64,000 bases of DNA from Branchiostoma floridae (taxonomy: Eukaryota; Chordata; Leptocardii; Amphioxiformes; Branchiostomatidae), in contig NC_049994.1 in NCBI RefSeq assembly GCF_000003815.2, forward strand, positions 13,253,039-13,317,038. The letters run 5' to 3'. Below the pieces are notes generated by a model. That model did not search any database, was not told the DNA's origin, and worked only from the letters and a program-made list of their open reading frames with translations. The translations under genes and the position numbers were made by a program. The number at the start of each line of letters is the position of its first letter. Position 1 is the first letter of the stretch. Shown piece by piece: positions 49,801 through 58,800 of this stretch.

Positions 49801-52800
49801 TCTGTGATGGCCTTTGTGGCTTCTTCTGTTGTTTTATAGTGACCTGGCGTTATACCGGCGGTGGTTGCATCGTCTGTTGTGAGCTCCATGGTGGTTGTAG
49901 TTTCCATGGTCGTAGTCTCTGCCATCGTGGTCGATTCTGCCGTTGTTTCAATGGTTGTAGTTTGAGTGGTCGTTACAACCATGGTAGCTGTCAAAAGAAG
50001 ATGACAGGATTTTCAACGTGGTAGAGATAGAGTCACATTCTCTGTTCCTTAGATAATAAGCCGAGCTGTCTTAAAACGCGGTTGAAGTCAAAAAACGACG
50101 GAGGACAGCGAAGACAAAATGGTCCCACCAATCGCAAAGTGGTTAGGAGAAGCTGGGAGATGTACAAAATGACTGGTGGCACGGATGGTCCCGACGTCTC
50201 TGGAAGATGGAAGTTCCTATGAGGACGACCAGGAAGATTCTGACTACAACTACCTCTGATCAGATTCGTTTGAAAGTGGAATGTCGGACTGCGGTGACAG
50301 TGAGGACGGCCTTTCAGATGAACAGAGTATTGTTGGTGATGAAGACAGAGGGTGGAAATGAAAATGGGGACAATTGAGCTACCAGATATTTCCAAAGGCC
50401 ATAGATATGAGATTGATAACTACCTCTTGGGTTCGTTTAAAAGTGGAATGTTGGACTACAGTGACAGTGAAGACGACCTGACAGATGAAGAGAGTATTGA
50501 TGGTGATGAAGACAGGAGGGGTCGGAGTGAAGATGGGGGCAATTGAGCCACCAGTGTGCAGAGGATGCTTCCAAAGGTTCGAAAGTATCCATAGATAGAG
50601 TCCTTGTACAGCACAGATATGATTCTAATCAGTCAGAGCTTTGTGCTTAGAAGGAAGTCAAAGGAGACATGCTACATATTTCCAACATTTTTGACACATT
50701 TTGATGGATTACTGAGAATCATGAGACTTGAGATGTCAATGAGTTTGTTCTCGCTCTTTGCTCATGTACACCTACATGTATGCACCAAAGTCTTGTTGAC
50801 AGTAGATAGCACATTTTTACTAGATAGAATTACTATTTCTGCCACTACACCAAAAGCATAACCTTCTCGGCAAAGTTTATCTAACAACAGATTCCAGACG
50901 ACGGTTATTTCACACATTTCAACATCAGCAACAGTCATGTGACAAAAGAAATTCAAGAGGAGAACTATTGATGTGAAAATGAGGCAGAGTGCCGCCTCTA
51001 AAGCTCCCCAAGTAGTGAAGTGTGAAATGGATTAAATATTTCGTCAAAAAAAAAGAAAACATTTCCCCTTAATCTGTATATATGTGCATATACCTACCCG
51101 GACACGGAGTCCCAGCGTCGCACGGCCGTGTGTCCTCCTCCAGGCCATCCCCGTCCATGTCCCCCGGGCAGCCCCTCCCTCCGTGAGACGGTGCGGGGTT
51201 GTCACACTGCCGGGTCCTGGTCTCCACCCCGCGGCCGCAGGTGGCGCTGCAGGGGCCGTAAGATGTCCAGGCTCCCCAGCCTCCATCAACTGTCATTGGC
51301 AACGCAACAGGCACAAAATATTATAATTTATCTATAGGCATCGTTATTTTCAGGAAGGCAGGATCTTTATTTTCTCTCAAGAACAAAGACAAATTCAGAG
51401 CGAAATTTGGGAAATTTGCGATTCAGGCATAACGATCGTAAACGTTGTCTTCACCTTCTTTGGCCTTCACATCAAATATCACATTCAGAAAAATAAATGT
51501 ATTTCTTTGGTACCAGGTATGAATACATTCTCGTACCTACTCGTCAAATTCTGACGTTATGTTTCCTTTGCAGTACCAATGTCCATTTGTTCTTCTACCG
51601 TGTCAGTAGAAGAACAAATGGACAAAATGCCGATGATTTTTGTCAAGAACATTGATCCAGAAGGCTTTAGAAAGCTACCACAGACAAAGTACCTTTCGGG
51701 CCTGATGGCGCATTGGGCGGCGCCCATCCCCGTTTCAGTAGCCCTGGGCCACACAACTTTGTGCAATCACAAAAACAAACAAGCGTTCGCAGAACTCAAC
51801 CTTCGTGAAATGGGTGAGGGTGTGGTGGTTTGAGGGTGTTTTTTCTCAGGGGCTAGCCTAACAGTATATGATACGTCCGATTGGCAAAATTGTCCGGAAT
51901 TCTACAGGATTTTTTCCGAGCCTATGTAGTTGCTTTGGAGTGGAATAATTTGGTTCACAGATTGTCATGGTATTTGGAATGCAGATAGTTTTTGTCATGG
52001 ACTGTGAGCGAGCGAATGAGTGAGATAGCTCTGGAGATGCCTTACATAATCAAATTTTATCATACAAATTAGGGGCTAATTTGCATAGGTAATGAGGACA
52101 GTTTATAAGCCTACTTCATTTCATATTAGCAGATACTCAAACATAAGACACATGTAACTAACAAAGAGAGAAATACTAGCCTAACTGAGTAGTGTACTAG
52201 TATGTCCGATTGGGCCACAGCAAGTAAATTTTATGGATGACATCCGCGAGTGCATTAAATTTTGCCTGATTTCAGAAAAAAAAAGAATTTTTTCTTCTGC
52301 AGGGACCGTCAACATTACGATAAAGTACCATAATTAGCAAATATGTTGTGTTGTAGCCTAATGATTGTACTTGTACAAGTGACACTTGCGAGGTACCCAG
52401 GACTGTAGTTGTAGAAATAAAATTTATTGGATATATGGAAGCTATGAGTGTGCTTACCAAATTTGTTGATGATGCCAGTCTACGACACTAGTGTCACTTT
52501 TACCATACCAGTGCATGTCTTAAAAACAGGAATGAATGCCTTGTTGGCTCTGATGCCATGTTTTGTCCCTTTAATTCTTTTTACAACAGTCATCAGAACT
52601 TTATGGTGCCTATTTTTGAAAATGTAGCTGTCTTATTTTTTTCACCTATCTTGTTTTTTTTCACCCTATCGCACTTTTTTTGCAGTCTGCAGAGGATGTC
52701 ATCCATAAAATTTACTTGCTGTGGCCTTTGTAAAAATTCCCGGAATTTACACCAAGTCTTACGCGCGTGCGCAATTGCATCATCCCTTTGGAGGGTAATA

Positions 52801-55800
52801 ACATGGGAAGGGTTGACGGATCGTCGTGATTTTTGATCTCTAGATAACTTGGGGGATGCCTTCTACAATCAAGTTCTATCAATGCAAACCAGGGGCTAGT
52901 TTGCACAATTAATTATTCCGCAGCATTTCATAACAGGACAGTCAAACGTACGATGAATTACATTTGTAACTGAATAAAAGATATTTATAGATATTAAATA
53001 TGCACATTGCTGCCTAACTCCGCAATTTAGTACGTTATATACTTCCAATGTGTATAATGGACTATCGAGATAAAACAAATATTGACGACTTGATACATTG
53101 CATGGACCTTTCCACAAAGTAATAATAGTTTTTTGTACAACCCCCTTTACGTATAATATACGACTCCTGCGGTAGAGATCATTATTGCCGACTTGTTGCT
53201 TGCAACAATGATGATGTAACATTCTTTGTTTCACAATGCAGTCCACTACATTGTGTATCCCATATGTCTAATGTACAGTCCCTATAAACAATCATATCAA
53301 TGACTACAAGTTACTGTGAAAAACACTTAACCCTGCTCCACTTCGTACATAAACTTTACGTAACTTTGTCCAGCAATGTATTGTACCGGTAGTAACTGTT
53401 ACGTGTATAGACCCTTTTAAAACGTATGATATACGCCCCTGTATACAATATCATCATTACCCTTATTCTTGGTCTACAGATTATCAAATCTTATGGGATA
53501 CATGTACACCCCATCATGTATAATGTACTATCCCTATAAACCATTTTCTTGTAGTCTTCGATACAAACATCTGTCGCAACTATGACCTTGGGGGTCACTT
53601 CCTGTGGGGTCGGCAGCCCACGCTGGCATGACGTAATCACCTAAATATAGAACCGTTACACCATTACACCCAAATATAGCCACACTGGTTTACTGCCGGA
53701 CCTATTTTCCAACTACAAACATCCCCGGCAAAACCGTCAAAAGCCACTAAACGATAAAACGCCACGTACGTTTCTTCACTGTCTCAAGAGCTACCCACAT
53801 ACCAATTATCAGATCAATCTGTCATACCGTTCATAAGATTTTCTGTCCACAGACACGTACCCTACAACGGTTTGCACACATACCTATTGCATTCTGCTAA
53901 TTACCTCCTAATTTGCATAATAATCATACAATTATGTACATCACTACCTAAGCTATCTGCATACCTATAGTCATTCCAATCCATCGACCCCTGCTTCCAT
54001 AATTCCTTCTCAAAACCTAACACAAGAATGACTTTCACCGCCCCAGCAAAACCCCTAAGTGGCCAAAACTTACACACCTTACTATTCATTTATACAGCTA
54101 CTTACCACTTAAAAATCATCACCCAAACATGTCCCGAAAAAAAAATATCAAAACCGGAAGTTCTGCTGCAGTACAATAACACTCCGCTAGAGCGCCCTGC
54201 CGTAACGCAATTCCTACCATTCCTTTGTCATGTCTAACCCTACTCACATACCAAATATCAAAACAATCCATCTATGCCTTCCCCAGTTATCAGGCTGACA
54301 AACGTCCCTCTCACAAAAAAACAGCACTCAAAACAAACCCTTCGTTTCACGAAGGGAACAAACGGACAAAAACAAACGGACAAAAAAACTGACCAGGGCA
54401 TGTCTGTGTCTTACACGGTTGGAACTCCTCATCTGTGCCATCACCGTCCGTGTCACCATGGCAACCGTTGTCGTTGTACTGCGGCGCGGGCTCCGTGCAC
54501 GTCCGCACTCTTTTCTGTGTCCCTCCGCCACAAGACTGACTACATGTCTCCCATGGCAACCACTGGCTCCATCCGCCATCAACTATCACGATAAATATCA
54601 GCATGTGCATTATTTAACATGTGTATGATGTCATGGTCACGTGACTGTAGTTACATGTACAAATTCCACTTGACGTCGTGCAACGACTTGGTTTAATCGT
54701 CCAATAACCATAAACACGTGAGTACAAACCCGGGATGGGCAGGAACTCGGACATCACGTACATATAATCAATCTTCAAGTTGATGTTTGAAGGCAAAATT
54801 GTGACGTTTTGTTGGCCATGAAGACAGTTTGCGACAAAAACACTGAGAGCTAGAAAACGTCACCATTTTGCCTGACAACATCCGCTTGGAGATTACTGAT
54901 TAGGTATAATTTCCTAGTGTAAAATAGCACATGGTTCTTTTCAGAGTGTTTACTGATTTAGAACCACCAATATTCTTCGTCTCGTCTTTGACGAAGGACG
55001 TACTGATACTTAATTATATTTTTTAGGGTTCTTGAAGTTCAGATTGTACCTTCCGATCTTAAAAAAGATTTAAAAGTAATGTAGATCGTCGTGGCTAGAT
55101 TACAATCGAATAGGATCAATGTATATTTTGTATCATTTCTTTCTGACAATGTAGAACAATTGTATGAAAAATGACGCCATCATCGGCCAGTTGAGGCCAA
55201 TTCAAATTGCAATAATCAAGGGAGTGATACTGCGTGGCTGTTGCCGATTCCTCGGGTGTTGGGAGGTCTCCTCCCTGAACTTAAGCGGATCTGATATTTG
55301 AGTGGTTTATAATTAACAGGTAGAGAGTTACAATCTAAGACTACTAGGTTTTGTAATACACTTACTGGGACAAGGCTGTGTGTTACATGTCCGGATTTCC
55401 ACCCTCTTCATGTCACCATCGTCGTCCCCCTCACACCAGTATCCGAAAGCGGGATAGGGATTGTCGCAGTACGCCACCCTGGACTGTGTCCCGCCGTCAC
55501 ACTCCGCATCACAGGCCGTCCAGTCCTCCCACTCGCCCCAGGCGCCGGAGACTGGAAAGGACAAGATCGAACCAGGAAGCTAAAGCGGTAACTCGCACTA
55601 AACCAATCTTCAATATGTAGTATATAAATTCATATTCAGGTAATTCAGTGCATAAAATGAATGTATAATCATTATTCCAGTATTTCACAATAAGATTATT
55701 TTGATTGTTACACATTTTTCCTAACTAGAATCAATTCTGCTATACATTTACGTAAAAACTATTAACCATATGTAACTGGCATGTCTGATCTGTCATTACT

Positions 55801-58800
55801 ATTCCTTATCACTAAGCTTAAATGTTTATCTCTGTATCCAATATGCTTCGACAAGGTCTAATGTTATGAGCATCAACATTATAGGCATACTCAATGAAAA
55901 TGACAACTTGATAGTATCTATTTTGTTATTATCATTATTGTTTTCTTTAGTTTCGTACCATTATTTTCATTCATCATTTGTATTGATATCATCATCACTA
56001 GCAGCATCTATTGTTATGATTAGTATTATTGTTTACATCAGTTTCATTACCATTGTTATCTAATCATTTCATTTCTTGCTGTCTATTTATGTTTGCCTAT
56101 GTTTGTGATGAATATGTTTAATTTCTTTTTATGTAACACGCAGGGCTCCACTGAAAAGCAGTGCAAGAGCACTGAGCTTGGACCACCCTGGATAAAGATT
56201 ACAGAAATAAATAAATAAATAAATACTTACAGTTGCAAGGTTGAGCCAAAGTCCTGACTTCGTCGATGGCGATGTTACTGTAGAAACCGCCCACCACAGC
56301 CTCAAAACTAAGCTGTGTTGAGAAGAGTAACGTCAGGTTACAGGTGCAATGTTAGCAGAAAACTATGTTGGATTCTCGTAGTAACTTCAGCTTAATGTGT
56401 TTCTCAGGCGTACAGTATGTTTGTATGCATGTCGTTAGAGGAAATTTTTTCAGTACTCTTTACACATAATAAGTACATACACATATTTTGGATGTTGTTT
56501 TCATGTATCATATATACTAGCGTTAAATGCGATTAAATGTGATGGTATATGGTGACACAAAATTGTTCATGCAATCAACTAGTTTTCAACATTATTGATA
56601 GGTAACGTTACGTACATAGAAGTTGTTGGTGATGTTGAGGTTGACCGCTGCTCTGTGCCACACGTCGCCATGACTACCGGACACCTCCCATATCAGCCGT
56701 TCTGCAGTGGCGTTCTCATAAACAGACTGCTGATAAACCTTCAATGAACCTGTCAGCAAAGATTGAAATCAGATCGCTTGTATCTCTCCTTCGAACATGC
56801 ATTTTGTTGGCGTTTTACCGTAATGTACACCGCCTGTGCTTGTACCATGGTACATGAGATTGAGTTGTACCGACACATGTGGTGTAAGCCTTTATCAACG
56901 ATTTAGTATCATGACGTTGCAACGGTTGGAGTGACGCCCACCGAGCCTCTTCGGCAATCTGTCAATAGTGTGCCAAAAACACACAAGGATTTGGTGTACC
57001 AATTTCCACATTTACGTGTCAACATTTCATTTGCCACTAAGAACCAAACATTCTTTTTATCGAAAAGCGTTAGCTTTTATACATGATTATCGTTAACTGA
57101 AGTTTTCATGTTTCTTAAAATGTAAAATGCATGTAAGATGTAACTCACCAGCATGCGCTCCCAGTATGTGGAAGTAGAACTCCAGACACTGCCCGCTGAG
57201 TTCTGTAGACGACAGGCGAGCGTGGTGACCCGCTGACTGGTATGACGACTCCACATACATGTACGTACCTATATACAAGGAGGCAAATGAATGTGTTGTT
57301 ACTATTTTCTAAGTAACAGAAGAATTCCAGAGTAAGCCTGTATTGAAGGTTACAACATAATCAAAACTCTCTCCGTACACAAGATACTGAGAAATGTTGG
57401 ACGTTAACACGTACCGTTTTCACCCGGTCCGAGTGTAACGTCGTACTCCGGTCCTGTGATCAAATGTGGCGCGAGGATGGTTAAGTTCCTGTTGAGGAGG
57501 TCCTCCCGAGTCTCTGTCAGACCCTGTTGCCATCTCCAGTCAAACACATCGCTGACATCTTGTCTCAGCGCACAGGGACCGGTGGACTCAAAGTCACACT
57601 TCAGCAGTGGAGCTGGGTTTGGTGGGAAATGAATAGCAGATTTGCTTGCTAACCACGAAAGATCTGGACCAGTGGCCACTACACAGGATGGTACTCAGAC
57701 TGGAAATATGGCTCCATAATTCAATATGTGACAATCAATCATTACCATTAGATTAGACCCCAATGCCCTTTTTGCATAACATTTACAGCTCTTTTGAAAT
57801 CTCTTTTGGTTACCTGGGGCCAGCTTGGCGTCATCAAAGGCCACATTGCACAGGAAGTTGGTCCCTCTCATAGACTCAAAAACAACCTGGATATCAAATG
57901 AATGCAAAGAACAAATACTGTATGACTAAATACGTTTCACTAATGATAACATAAAAAAAGACATTTGAGGGTATACAATACCTTACGGAACTTTTTTTTT
58001 TCATTTCATCATTCTATATTTCTATGTTCAATTCATGTTATTAATGATGGTTACAGAATGGTCAGCATAGATGCATGATACATCCTTTGTAGCTGTTTGT
58101 TTTTAAAGTTCATTTAGATTTGCGATAAATGTTACCTGATATGCTTCCTGTACAGGTGGAGACAGCTGTACATTTGCACTCTGCCAGAAATCGTCGTTCA
58201 CATCCTCCTTGTGCCAGACCTGTGTCTTCTGTCCCTTCTGCAACAGGTAGACTGACATGTCCAGGTCCACTCCGTACATGGTGTACCAGAACTCCAGGGT
58301 ACAGGGGCCGATGATGTCAGGACTAGTGATAGTGGCTATATCCCCGGGTTTCACTGAGCCTCCACAGTTTGACATCACATACCAGCCGCTGTATCCAACT
58401 TCATCAACAAATGCAATATGAAATAAAGAACAAATAACAATGAGTATCATTCCACGCTACTTCGATTTTTAGGGAATTATGCATAAAACACAAATGTGAT
58501 TATTTGATAAAATCATCCAAAGATAATATCATAGTACATTCTTGTATTTGTAATGTCTGTCATTGATATACCTTATAACGCACGAGACAGTTTGAACAAG
58601 GAAATCTGAAAACTTGAACCTTGCCTGTTGTATTTTTCCCATTAGATTGTTTGCTGATGAGCTTATCAAAGTAAGGAAGGAAAAATATACATATATGGAA
58701 AAGGGATGACACAAGTGCATTCATTTACCTGGCTGTGTATGGTCATCTGCTGCACCACTGCCAGGAAACATGGGGTTTACTGCATGCATCCCGTACAATG

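Larger units (their letters stand above)
51290..54393 (-). other. Gene B intron 10, filled with repeats
   Basis: A 3.1-kb GT-AG intron (donor GTCAGT). It contains a perfect 18-bp-arm hairpin (51581-51623), a compound repeat with 33-bp perfect terminal arms (52213-52726), flanking direct repeats (about 52027-52090 and 52838-52905; GTCCGATTGG at 51878 and 52204) and a stretch to 54300 with nothing recognisable. Confidence 0.75.
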
